Source: Ferruginibacter sp.
GTDB lineage: Bacteria; Bacteroidota; Bacteroidia; Chitinophagales; Chitinophagaceae
Reading direction: 5' to 3'
Assembly (NCBI GenBank): GCA_018057635.1
Contig: JAGPDJ010000183.1
Span: 1-5,667 of the forward strand
DNA length: 5,667 nucleotides
Shown here: piece by piece, positions 1-5,667 of the stretch
Numbering within the stretch: the first letter of the stretch is position 1
Layout: every line of letters starts with the position of its first letter
Notes under the pieces: model-generated
Told to the model about the DNA's origin: nothing
Databases searched by the model: none
What the model saw: only the letters and a program-made list of their open reading frames with translations
Position numbers and translations under genes: made by a program

Positions 1-331
1 GGGTAAGGATATAGGCCGTCTTTTTATCCGGCTTCACCCATGATTTATTTTTATTAAAAAAACAATACACTTTTATATCCAGCTGCCCGTTTTGCCCTGA
101 TGCGTGCATACTGGCAGAATAACCAAACCCCGACATGGTGATAGCCGCTGTTATGCCAGCTTCAACCGGCTTGCCTTTAAAATCTCCCCAAACCAGTTTA
201 CTTGCCGGCTTGTAATAAATTACATCAGCCGGGGAAAGAGACGTTTGCTCGGTCCATTGTACATTGGTTCTTACCTGGGCGTGCAGGTTACCTGATATCA
301 GTAAAACAAATATGATTGAAAACAATTTCAT
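1..331 (-). CDS. Secreted DUF922-like protein, putative metalloprotease (partial, C-terminus beyond window)
   Basis: The first 110 codons, beginning at ATG 331-329, are visible and the gene runs off the left edge. Residues 1-19 form a typical signal peptide (MKLFSIIFVLLISGNLHAQ, cleavage probably before Q19 or V20), so the product is exported to the periplasm or outside. The mature part contains 'LVWGDFKGKP' (47-55) and ends with 'KKTAYILT' (103-110). This resembles the region just before the HEQxHF-type motif of DUF922 proteins, a family described as putative secreted zinc-dependent proteases. That the next codons are His-Glu-Gln is an expectation: the last base seen (C at position 1) is compatible with a His codon, but the motif lies outside the window. 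The substrate is unknown. The gene is 100 bp downstream of the glycosyltransferase in the same direction, so read-through or its own promoter are both possible. No good ribosome site is seen; a GAGG lies about 15 nt before the ATG, too far for a normal one. The family call is from memory of the sequence pattern. Confidence 0.72.
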   Translation of the reverse strand, partial: MKLFSIIFVLLISGNLHAQVRTNVQWTEQTSLSPADVIYYKPASKLVWGDFKGKPVEAGITAAITMSGFGYSASMHASGQNGQLDIKVYCFFNKNKSWVKPDKKTAYILT

Positions 332-431
332 AAATAGGTATATTTTCCTCATCAAAAGAAACGTCATTCATTCAATTAAAATATTAATGAAAACACATTT
401 ATAAAAAACTTAACAAGGCATTTCTTTTACA

Positions 432-1427
432 TTACCTGCCAAGCCGGCTGTTTATTGCCGCAACAATTGAACTGATATCCTGGTTTTCCATGCATTTAAA
501 ATGCTCCATCGGGCATTTATGGTAACCGATCTTGCTGCATGGCCGGCAGGAAATTCCATTTACTTCCATCACATCATATTGTTGTTTCATTTGGCTTCCA
601 AAATAAGGATACATGCCAAAAACCGGTGCTGTATTGCCCCAGATAGAAATGATGGGCTTTTGCAATGCAGCTGCAATGTGCATTAAGCCTGTATCATGAG
701 AAACCACCAGCTTTGATTGTCTCAACAGGTCTGCAGATTCGTTTAAATTAAATTTACCACAGGCATTGTAAATTTTCACCGGGTCAACAGAAGCTATCAT
801 TTCTGCGTTAACACTATCTTCCAGCCCTCCCAATAACATAATGGGATGATCAATTTTTTTACACAATTCCTGTAATTTATGAACGGGAAGTTTTTTTGTT
901 TCATAAGTAGCACCAATTACTATAGAAATAAAACCTGCAGAATGAGAAGTTGGTATATCATGTTCCCTTACCATATCTTTTGCAGGGATGAAATACTCCA
1001 GTCCCAAACCATCATCAGTAACACCAAGCGGCGCAACAGTATCCAGGCTCCTTTTTGTAATATGAGCGTCTGGCATAATATTGATATTGAGATTCGTCAG
1101 TAAAAATTTTTCAACATTCAGTTTTTTTATGCTGAAGGATTTTTTTTTCAAAGCTCTTTTGATTCGGTAGCTCCTTGTATTATTATGCAGGTCAACCACA
1201 TAATCATATTGTTCCAGCTTCAAATTTTCAATAACGGCAGCCAGGTCATTTTCCAGGTAATAAAACTTATCTATATTATGATTATGTGCTGTAACAATTT
1301 TATAACTGCTTTTGGTTACAAAATGTACTTCTGCATCTGGTATTTGATTTTTAATACAACGAAATACCGGTGTTGTTAAAACAATATCACCAATTGAAGA
1401 AAACCGTATAACTAATATTTTAGGCAA
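432..1427 (-). CDS. Glycosyltransferase family 9 (ADP-heptose:LPS heptosyltransferase-like), TTG start
   Basis: This 331-residue protein has the two-Rossmann (GT-B) layout of family 9 glycosyltransferases such as WaaC/WaaF, which add heptose or related sugars to the lipopolysaccharide inner core at the cytoplasmic face of the inner membrane. Visible hallmarks are the N-terminal 'RFSSIGDIVLTTP' (8-20), with D14 at the place of the catalytic Asp of WaaC; 'IGATYETKKLP' (171-181), the phosphate/sugar-nucleotide loop starting the C-terminal half; and 'HDTGLMHIAAAL' (244-255), the donor-binding signature, followed by 'ISIWGNTAP' (260-268). A cysteine cluster C294-x2-C297-x7-C305-x6-C312 follows, a pattern I recall in a subset of family 9 enzymes. 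Donor and acceptor sugars cannot be told from sequence. There is no in-frame ATG before residue 118; TTG 1427-1425 gives the family-typical N-terminus and lies 14 bp after the MFS stop, so translational coupling is likely. The 5' half is markedly AT-rich and has a 9-A run at codons 95-97. Confidence 0.9.
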   Translation of the reverse strand: MPKILVIRFSSIGDIVLTTPVFRCIKNQIPDAEVHFVTKSSYKIVTAHNHNIDKFYYLENDLAAVIENLKLEQYDYVVDLHNNTRSYRIKRALKKKSFSIKKLNVEKFLLTNLNINIMPDAHITKRSLDTVAPLGVTDDGLGLEYFIPAKDMVREHDIPTSHSAGFISIVIGATYETKKLPVHKLQELCKKIDHPIMLLGGLEDSVNAEMIASVDPVKIYNACGKFNLNESADLLRQSKLVVSHDTGLMHIAAALQKPIISIWGNTAPVFGMYPYFGSQMKQQYDVMEVNGISCRPCSKIGYHKCPMEHFKCMENQDISSIVAAINSRLGR

Positions 1428-1441
1428 AATTAAAAACAGTT

Positions 1442-2668
1442 TTATGATTCAACATAATTCAGGTCTTTCCCGAAAGTTTCTTCAATGAACAAAGCTGCCG
1501 TGATTGTTATCAGCATAATGATAATAGCAGTTATCCAGCCACCGGTATAATAATCAGTCAGGTTTCTCAATGCTTTAAACAATGGCAAAATGAATATGGC
1601 AAGCATTCCTCTAACCATATTGGGAATGGTGGTAGCAGCTGTGGCCCGCAGGTTTGTACCAAATTGTTCTGCAGCCATGGTAACAAAAATTGCCCAGAAC
1701 CCGGTTCCAAAACCCAGCCCTGCACAGATCCAATACATCCGGTTTGCAGATCCGCCCCATTGTATGGTAAAAAAGAGGATCATAAAAACTACCGTTATAC
1801 CATAAAACAGGAACAATGCCTTTTTCCTGCTTTTGAACCATTGACTGATGAGCCCTATTAAAATATCACCGATTGAAATGGCAGCGTATGCAAACATAAT
1901 TGCCTTACCCGGATCAATTTTTTCAGTAATGCCCATCTTCTCACCAAATTCACCTGAAAAGGTAACGAGTACGCCTATGACAAACCAGGTGGGTAACCCA
2001 ATGAAAATATTGAGCAAATATCGTTTTAGCCTGTTCTTATTTGTAAAAAGCATGAAGAAATTTCCACGCTTCACGTTCATGTTTTTTACATCATGGAACA
2101 TACCCGATTCAAAAACAGAAATACGAAGTACCAATAATAATAAACCCAATCCGCCACCGATAAAATAACAGGTACGCCAGTCGAAATTCTGTTTCATGAT
2201 AAATGCAACCACTGCACCTGTAAGTCCGATACCAGCAACCAAAGAAGTTGCCACACCTCTTTTTTCTTTTGAAGTAAGTTCAGATACCAGTGTTATTCCG
2301 GCACCCAATTCGCCGGCCAAACCCAGCCCGGCTATGAACCGTATCAGTTTATACTGTTCTACGTTTTGAACAAATCCGTTGGCTATATTAGCAACTGAAT
2401 ACAAAATAATTGATCCGAATAAAACACTCAATCTGCCTTTCCTGTCGCCCATTACACCCCAAATGATTCCACCGATCAACAGCCCGGCCATTTGCCAGAT
2501 AATAATACTTTCTCCGTCTGTGGTTATCTGCTCTTTTGACAATCCCAATGATTGCAGGCTGGGCACCCGGATGATGCTGAACAAAAGCAGGTCATAAATA
2601 TCTACAAAATAACCAAGCGCAGCTACCAGCACTGCAACACTGAAAATTGAATGTGAAGATTTATGCAT
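1442..2668 (-). CDS. MFS transporter, metabolite:H+ symporter-like
   Basis: This major facilitator has 12 predicted inner-membrane helices (approximately, numbering from the GTG at 2674: 10-34, 57-77, 83-101, 109-131, 139-160, 168-187, 218-240, 258-280, 284-304, 313-333, 346-367, 378-397). Family marks are D25 and D28 in helix 1, the loop 2-3 motif 'GDRKGR' (76-81), 'RFIAGLGLAGELGAG' at the start of helix 4 (112-126), a charged central loop (188-217), 'AEQFGTNLRATA' before helix 11 (335-346), and the C-terminal 'EETFGKDLNYVE' (398-409) common in sugar and organic-acid porters. The best guess is proton-driven uptake of a small organic anion or similar metabolite; the substrate cannot be assigned. 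Two starts are possible: GTG 2674-2672, 2 bp after the upstream stop, or ATG 2668-2666, 8 bp after it. I prefer the ATG (408 residues against 410) because it is the standard codon and no Shine-Dalgarno decides. It sits in an operon between the DedA/VTT gene and the glycosyltransferase, probably translationally coupled. Confidence 0.9.
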   Translation of the reverse strand: MHKSSHSIFSVAVLVAALGYFVDIYDLLLFSIIRVPSLQSLGLSKEQITTDGESIIIWQMAGLLIGGIIWGVMGDRKGRLSVLFGSIILYSVANIANGFVQNVEQYKLIRFIAGLGLAGELGAGITLVSELTSKEKRGVATSLVAGIGLTGAVVAFIMKQNFDWRTCYFIGGGLGLLLLVLRISVFESGMFHDVKNMNVKRGNFFMLFTNKNRLKRYLLNIFIGLPTWFVIGVLVTFSGEFGEKMGITEKIDPGKAIMFAYAAISIGDILIGLISQWFKSRKKALFLFYGITVVFMILFFTIQWGGSANRMYWICAGLGFGTGFWAIFVTMAAEQFGTNLRATAATTIPNMVRGMLAIFILPLFKALRNLTDYYTGGWITAIIIMLITITAALFIEETFGKDLNYVES

Positions 2669-2676
2669 ATTCACTT

Positions 2677-3621
2677 TTATGTAGAAGGCTGTGTTTTCTT
2701 TTTACCAAAGAATAATTTTATGAAGACAGGTGCAGTTGTTACAAGAACAATTCCAATGACTATAATTTCCAGGTGCTTTTCAAGGTCGAGGCCGAATTGT
2801 TGTTTGGTAAAAGCATTTAAATAATGGCCAATGAAAAGCATAGAAGTAACCCAGGCGATGCATCCAATTATATTATAAAAGCTGAACTTCTTTTTATCCA
2901 TATTTACTATACCGGCAACAATGGGTGCAAATGTGCGTATGAAAGGCAGGAACCTGGCAAAAACGATGGCACCACCACCATGTTTTTCGTAAAAATCTTT
3001 TGCCTGGTAAAGGTATTTTTTCTTGAAGAGCAACCGGTCTTTCCAGTTAAACATGGCCGGGCCTACTTTACGGCCGGTCATATATCCAACAGTATTGCCA
3101 AGAACACCTGCTATGATACACATGCCAGAAATAATGAGCAGGTTAAAAAAATCATTGCCGGTGTTCAGTGAAATTGAATCAACCAAAGGTGTACTTAATA
3201 TGCCTGCAACAAATAAAAGGGAATCGCCCGGGAAAAAGAAACCAATGAACAATCCGGTTTCTGCAAAAATGATTATGAGTAATAACCATATACCGCCATA
3301 TAAAATGTAAAACATGGGAGTCAGCAGGTCTGTCCAGCTGAATTCCTTATTCATCAATACCTCTTTCCCCTGCCTGATTTCGTTTACCGAAGCTCTTTGA
3401 ACACTATAACCTTCTTTTGTGATGGTTATAGAATCAGTACCTGCTGCAAGGATAGACACACTCCCATCTTTGCCTGAAGTATATATAACATTATTGACAT
3501 CAATCGTTGCATCTGCAACCTGCTGTTTATATTGATTTAATAAATTTACCCTGATAGAATCCTGTGCTGATGCACCAAACATACATGCAGAAAAAAAAAG
3601 AAAAATAAAAACCTGTTTCAT
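2677..3621 (-). CDS. DedA/VTT-family membrane protein with N-terminal signal peptide and carboxypeptidase-regulatory-like domain
   Basis: The 314-residue product has three parts. Residues 1-19 are a signal peptide (AxA site A17-S18-A19). Residues about 20-92 look like a small beta-sandwich of the carboxypeptidase-regulatory/CNA-B kind: 'VADATIDVNN' (35-44), a 'TSGKDGSVSI' turn (48-57) and a 'ITKEGYSV' ending (67-74). Residues about 100-305 are a DedA/VTT (SNARE-associated) domain. The DedA part carries 'ETGLFIGFFFPGDSLLFVAG' (121-140) and 'FARFLPFIRTFAPIVAG' (221-237). E121/D133 and R223/R229 have the same spacings, 12 and 6, as the essential acidic and arginine pairs reported for E. coli YghB/YqjA (E39/D51, R130/R136), so the core should be active. 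DedA proteins act in the inner membrane; members are linked to undecaprenyl-phosphate or phospholipid translocation, proton-dependent envelope homeostasis and drug tolerance. Ordinary DedA proteins are about 200-220 residues, so about 90 are extra here. It follows the symporter gene by 39 bp and abuts the MFS gene. ATG 3621-3619 is the start because it yields the signal peptide. Confidence 0.9.
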   Translation of the reverse strand: MKQVFIFLFFSACMFGASAQDSIRVNLLNQYKQQVADATIDVNNVIYTSGKDGSVSILAAGTDSITITKEGYSVQRASVNEIRQGKEVLMNKEFSWTDLLTPMFYILYGGIWLLLIIIFAETGLFIGFFFPGDSLLFVAGILSTPLVDSISLNTGNDFFNLLIISGMCIIAGVLGNTVGYMTGRKVGPAMFNWKDRLLFKKKYLYQAKDFYEKHGGGAIVFARFLPFIRTFAPIVAGIVNMDKKKFSFYNIIGCIAWVTSMLFIGHYLNAFTKQQFGLDLEKHLEIIVIGIVLVTTAPVFIKLFFGKKKTQPST

Positions 3622-3660
3622 AAATATTTATTAGCTATTTATTCAAATTGACCAAAACTA

Positions 3661-5229
3661 TTAATCTTCCAGTTCACCTTCCCATTTACTCACCACGGCA
3701 GTGGCTATACTATTTCCAACAACGTTTGTTGCACTGCGGCCCATGTCAAGTAACGGATCTATTCCCAATAACAATGCAATACCTGCCTCCGGAATATTAA
3801 AAGTTGCCAGGGTTCCTGCAATAACAACAAGAGAAGCGCGTGGAACACCTGCAATTCCTTTACTGGTTAACATCAACACCAGTAACATGCTAACCTGGGT
3901 GGCAATATCAAGGTGAATACCAAAACTCTGGGCAATAAATATGGAAGCAAATGTCATGTACATCATACTGCCATCGAGGTTAAAGGAATATCCAAGCGGC
4001 AATACAAAACTTACGATCTTGTCTTTACAGCCAAAACGTTCCAGTTCCATCATAGTTTTGGGAAATGCCGCTTCACTGCTGGAAGTACTGAATGCCAGCA
4101 AGATCGGATCTTTTATTCTTTTTATGAGTGTAAAAACACGTCCTTTTAAAACTACAAAACCAGCCATTATCAACAACATCCAAAGTAAAGCAAGCCCAAA
4201 ATAAAATTCACCTATAAAAATTGAATATGTTTTCAAAATACCTAAACCCTGTTTGGCAATGATCGCTGTCATTGCGCCAAAAACGGCCACAGGTGCAAAT
4301 TTCATTACGTAGCCGGTTACTTTAAGGATGATATGAGCAATTGCATCCAGGGCTTTAATTACAGGATGTGCAATTTCTCCCAATGCTGCTGCAGCCACAC
4401 CAAAGAACAATGAAAATACCACTATCTGGAGTATTTCATTTTTTGCCATCGCTTCTACAAAGCTTGCCGGGAAAACATGGTAGAAAAAGTCTTTCAGGGA
4501 TAAAGCTGCTTTGTCAATACCCAGGTTGGAAACATTATCAGGCAAGGGTAAATTCATAGCGCTTCCCGGCTGGAACAAATTTACCAAAACCATTCCAAGC
4601 AAGAGGCTCATGAGTGATGCACTGATAAACCACAATAGCGTTTTCCCTCCTATCCTGCCTACGGCCTGGATATCGCCAAGCTTTGCAACACCAACAACCA
4701 GTGTGGTAAATACCAGCGGCGCAACGATCATTTTTATCAGCCTGATGAAGATATCTGCCAGTAAACTAAACCATTCCAGTTTCTTATCCCTTGATTTGAG
4801 GCTTTCAGATTTTTGTACATCAACCAGATCTTTTTCTTTCAACAGGGCTTTATAACCGGCATTGGAAGTATCCAGCAGCAATGCGATCCTGCTGTTTATG
4901 TTTTTTATTGAATCAGAATACAGCAGAATTTCACCGGCACGGGAAGTACTTGTATTAATATCCAGAACAGCTCTTTCAGCAGCTTTCTTTTTAAGCGTTA
5001 CTTCTTCTTTTTGTTTGTTGAGTGCATTAAAAGCAAGGCTGTCTTCAGGTAGTTCAAACAATTTCATTTTATCCCTCAGTATCTTCTGTTGCAAATCTGC
5101 ATTCATGATTCGAATGTTCTCAGTGCCAACATATTGTTTGTTTAAAATAAACCCTGCCAGGATGCCAAGCACCAAAGCAATGCCAATGTATAAGGTAAGC
5201 CTGCTCTTTTTGGATTTCACCTCCACCAT
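3661..5229 (-). CDS. Dicarboxylate/amino acid:cation symporter (DAACS, GltP/DctA-like) with large insert after helix 1
   Basis: This is an inner-membrane secondary transporter of the SLC1/GltPh fold, taking up glutamate, aspartate or C4-dicarboxylates with Na+ or H+. Clear motifs are 'FIRLIKMIVAPLVFTTLV' (helix 2, 161-178), the hairpin-1 serine motif 'STSSSEAAFP' (381-390), 'NLDGS' in helix 7 (417-421, usually NMDGT), 'GIAGVPRASLVV' in hairpin 2 (458-469) and 'DPLLDMGRSATNVVGN' in helix 8 (491-506). By alignment to GltPh, D495 and R498 match the substrate-binding D394 and R397, so an acidic substrate with an amino group is plausible. N506 replaces the Na+ ligand D405, a change also found in bacterial homologues such as DctA. 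At 522 residues it is roughly 100 longer than usual: residues about 31-155 form a hydrophilic, probably helical insert between helix 1 (10-30) and helix 2. Helix 1 follows a KSKKSR stretch, so the insert should face the periplasm. It is first in the leftward operon, transcribed from the divergent region at 5230-5368. ATG 5229-5227 is the start; the leader has no Shine-Dalgarno. Confidence 0.93.
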   Translation of the reverse strand: MVEVKSKKSRLTLYIGIALVLGILAGFILNKQYVGTENIRIMNADLQQKILRDKMKLFELPEDSLAFNALNKQKEEVTLKKKAAERAVLDINTSTSRAGEILLYSDSIKNINSRIALLLDTSNAGYKALLKEKDLVDVQKSESLKSRDKKLEWFSLLADIFIRLIKMIVAPLVFTTLVVGVAKLGDIQAVGRIGGKTLLWFISASLMSLLLGMVLVNLFQPGSAMNLPLPDNVSNLGIDKAALSLKDFFYHVFPASFVEAMAKNEILQIVVFSLFFGVAAAALGEIAHPVIKALDAIAHIILKVTGYVMKFAPVAVFGAMTAIIAKQGLGILKTYSIFIGEFYFGLALLWMLLIMAGFVVLKGRVFTLIKRIKDPILLAFSTSSSEAAFPKTMMELERFGCKDKIVSFVLPLGYSFNLDGSMMYMTFASIFIAQSFGIHLDIATQVSMLLVLMLTSKGIAGVPRASLVVIAGTLATFNIPEAGIALLLGIDPLLDMGRSATNVVGNSIATAVVSKWEGELED

Positions 5230-5246
5230 ATTAGAAAATTAGATTC

Positions 5247-5279
5247 GCAATATATGATTTTAAGCTTGTTATGCACAAA
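5247..5279 (-). promoter_or_regulatory. Candidate Bacteroidota-type promoter for the symporter operon
   Basis: On the minus strand TTTG (5279-5276) is followed after 21 nt by TATATTG (5254-5248), close to the Bacteroidota -33 TTTG / -7 TAnnTTTG pattern but one T short in the -7 box. Transcription would begin about 10-15 nt before the ATG at 5229. This is a pattern match in AT-rich DNA only, so confidence is low. Confidence 0.3.
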
Positions 5280-5304
5280 CCGCTTTGCAAAAATGTATCA
5301 ATGG

Positions 5305-5336
5305 TTGCTATAATAAAATTATATTGCTTATTTTTC
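5305..5336 (+). promoter_or_regulatory. Candidate Bacteroidota-type promoter for the APC permease
   Basis: TTG (5305-5307) lies 21 nt before TATTTTTC (5329-5336), which matches TAnnTTTG at all but the last base. Transcription would start near 5342-5345, leaving a leader of about 25 nt before the ATG at 5369. An alternative, TTGCAA (5285-5290) with 18 nt to TATAAT (5309-5314), is near the E. coli sigma-70 consensus, a type not normally used by Bacteroidota housekeeping sigma factor. Only one of these is likely to be real. Confidence 0.3.
5309..5323. repeat. Inverted repeat TATAAT-AAA-ATTATA in the divergent promoter region
   Basis: A perfect 6-bp inverted repeat with a 3-bp centre sits near the middle of the 139-bp divergent intergenic region, inside the spacer of the candidate rightward promoter. 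It could be an operator, but in DNA this AT-rich such palindromes arise by chance. Confidence 0.3.
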
Positions 5337-5342
5337 CATTAC

Positions 5343-5356
5343 TTTTTAATTAAAAA
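5343..5356. repeat. 14-bp perfect palindrome TTTTTAATTAAAAA upstream of the APC permease
   Basis: This perfect palindrome ends 12 bp before the permease ATG and would overlap the predicted transcription start and leader. A regulator site is possible. It lacks GC pairs and a loop, so it is not a terminator-type hairpin. Its low complexity makes chance a serious alternative. Confidence 0.3.
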
Positions 5357-5368
5357 CCAACTAACTGT

Positions 5369-5667
5369 ATGAGTTTATTTGTAAGAAAACCAATGGCGGC
5401 CTTAATGAATGAAGCGGGCGAAACTGGTAGCCATACGCTTAAAAGAACACTGGGTGCCGGTGGCCTGGTTGCATTGGGTATTGGTGCCATCATAGGTGCA
5501 GGCTTGTTTTCTATAACAGGTATGGCTGCAGCCAATCATGCTGGTCCGGCTATTACAATTTCATTTGTTGTTGCAGCATTAGGCTGTTTATTTGCCGGTT
5601 TATGTTATGCAGAATTTGCTTCCATGATACCTGTTGCAGGAAGTGCTTATACTTATTCTTATGCAAC
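5369..5667 (+). CDS. APC-superfamily amino acid permease, cationic amino acid transporter-like (partial, C-terminus beyond window)
   Basis: The first 99 codons are seen from ATG 5369-5371; no stop occurs before the window edge. The protein opens with a cytoplasmic tail containing 'RKP' (6-8) and 'LKRTLGAGGLVALGIGA' (24-40), then the glycine-rich broken helix 1 'GAIIGAGLFSITG' (39-51) that binds the substrate carboxylate and amino group in this fold. Helix 2 (about 60-80) and the beginning of helix 3, 'YAEFASMIPVAGSAYTYSY' (80-98), follow. These patterns are those of the cationic amino acid transporter (CAT)/YfnA branch of APC transporters, which have 12 or more helices and import amino acids across the inner membrane, usually with protons. 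The true substrate cannot be read from the N-terminus. The gene is divergent from the symporter operon, 139 bp away, and may share control with it. Its leader is A-rich without a Shine-Dalgarno, normal for Bacteroidota. Confidence 0.92.
   Translation, partial: MSLFVRKPMAALMNEAGETGSHTLKRTLGAGGLVALGIGAIIGAGLFSITGMAAANHAGPAITISFVVAALGCLFAGLCYAEFASMIPVAGSAYTYSYA

Noticed and set aside
104..295. Short + strand open frame at the left end
   Set aside because: It is opposite the signal-peptide-bearing DUF922-like gene, whose frame is open throughout and has family features.
385..431. Possible terminator after the glycosyltransferase (CTTGTTAAG followed by a T run on the minus strand)
   Set aside because: The stem would be only 3 bp with no GC-rich part, so it is unlikely to terminate transcription; whether the 100-bp gap ends the operon remains open.
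332..431. Promoter for the DUF922-like gene
   Set aside because: Partial -7-like boxes (TAAATGTG, TTCTTTTG) occur on the minus strand, but the nearest TTG elements are about 12 nt away, too close for a Bacteroidota promoter.
1848..2168. 106-codon open frame on the + strand inside the MFS gene
   Set aside because: Antisense shadow; Pro/Ser/Ile-rich composition without domain features.
2824..3171. 115-codon open frame on the + strand inside the DedA/VTT gene
   Set aside because: Antisense shadow of a conserved membrane domain with all key residues; no recognisable motif or leader.
3583..3588. Lipobox-like Cys13 in the DedA/VTT signal peptide
   Set aside because: The preceding residues F-S-A lack the usual Leu at -3, and a better AxA cleavage site follows at 17-19.
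4862..5242. 126-codon open frame on the + strand opposite the symporter N-terminus
   Set aside because: It is antisense to the well-supported DAACS gene, has low-complexity Ser/Leu/Phe composition expected from the complement of a Lys/Glu-rich helical region, and shows no family motif.
5350..5535. Short minus-strand open frame opposite the APC permease start
   Set aside because: It overlaps the clear helix 1 motif of the permease in antisense, and its Ala/Pro-rich composition is the complement of Gly/Ala codons.

Overview
The window looks like chromosomal DNA from a member of the Bacteroidota, most likely a Chitinophagaceae-type bacterium. Reasons: base composition is moderately AT-rich, no gene has a convincing Shine-Dalgarno sequence at normal spacing (leaders are A/T-rich), promoter-like elements fit the Bacteroidota TTG / TAnnTTTG pattern better than other signals, and the protein sequences have the flavour of that group. 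The family-level placement is an impression and not proven by anything here.

Layout. Five genes run leftward on the minus strand, in transcription order: a glutamate/dicarboxylate:cation symporter (DAACS/SLC1 fold, 3661-5229), a DedA/VTT membrane protein carrying an extra N-terminal secreted domain (2677-3621), a 12-helix MFS transporter (1442-2668 or 2674), a family 9 glycosyltransferase of the heptosyltransferase type (432-1427), and the first 110 codons of a secreted DUF922-like putative metalloprotease (331 leftward off the window edge). Gaps between the first four are 39, 2-8 and 14 bp, so they probably form one operon. The fifth lies 100 bp further on and may or may not belong to it. 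On the other side of a 139-bp AT-rich divergent promoter region, an APC-superfamily amino acid permease starts at 5369 and runs rightward off the window.

How the genes may work together. Two amino-acid/organic-acid transporters are transcribed divergently from one intergenic region, which would allow shared control. The leftward operon combines solute uptake (DAACS, MFS), an envelope membrane protein (DedA/VTT family, linked to lipid translocation and envelope integrity) and a cell-surface glycan transferase. This is a cell-envelope and transport cluster without an obvious single pathway.

Most notable: the DedA/VTT protein has a signal peptide plus a carboxypeptidase-regulatory-like beta domain in front of the usual membrane domain. 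The DAACS symporter has a hydrophilic, probably helical insert of about 125 residues between its first two membrane helices. The glycosyltransferase has no ATG start and seems to begin at TTG. I saw no RNA genes, CRISPR arrays, insertion sequences, or convincing evidence of a wholly new system.
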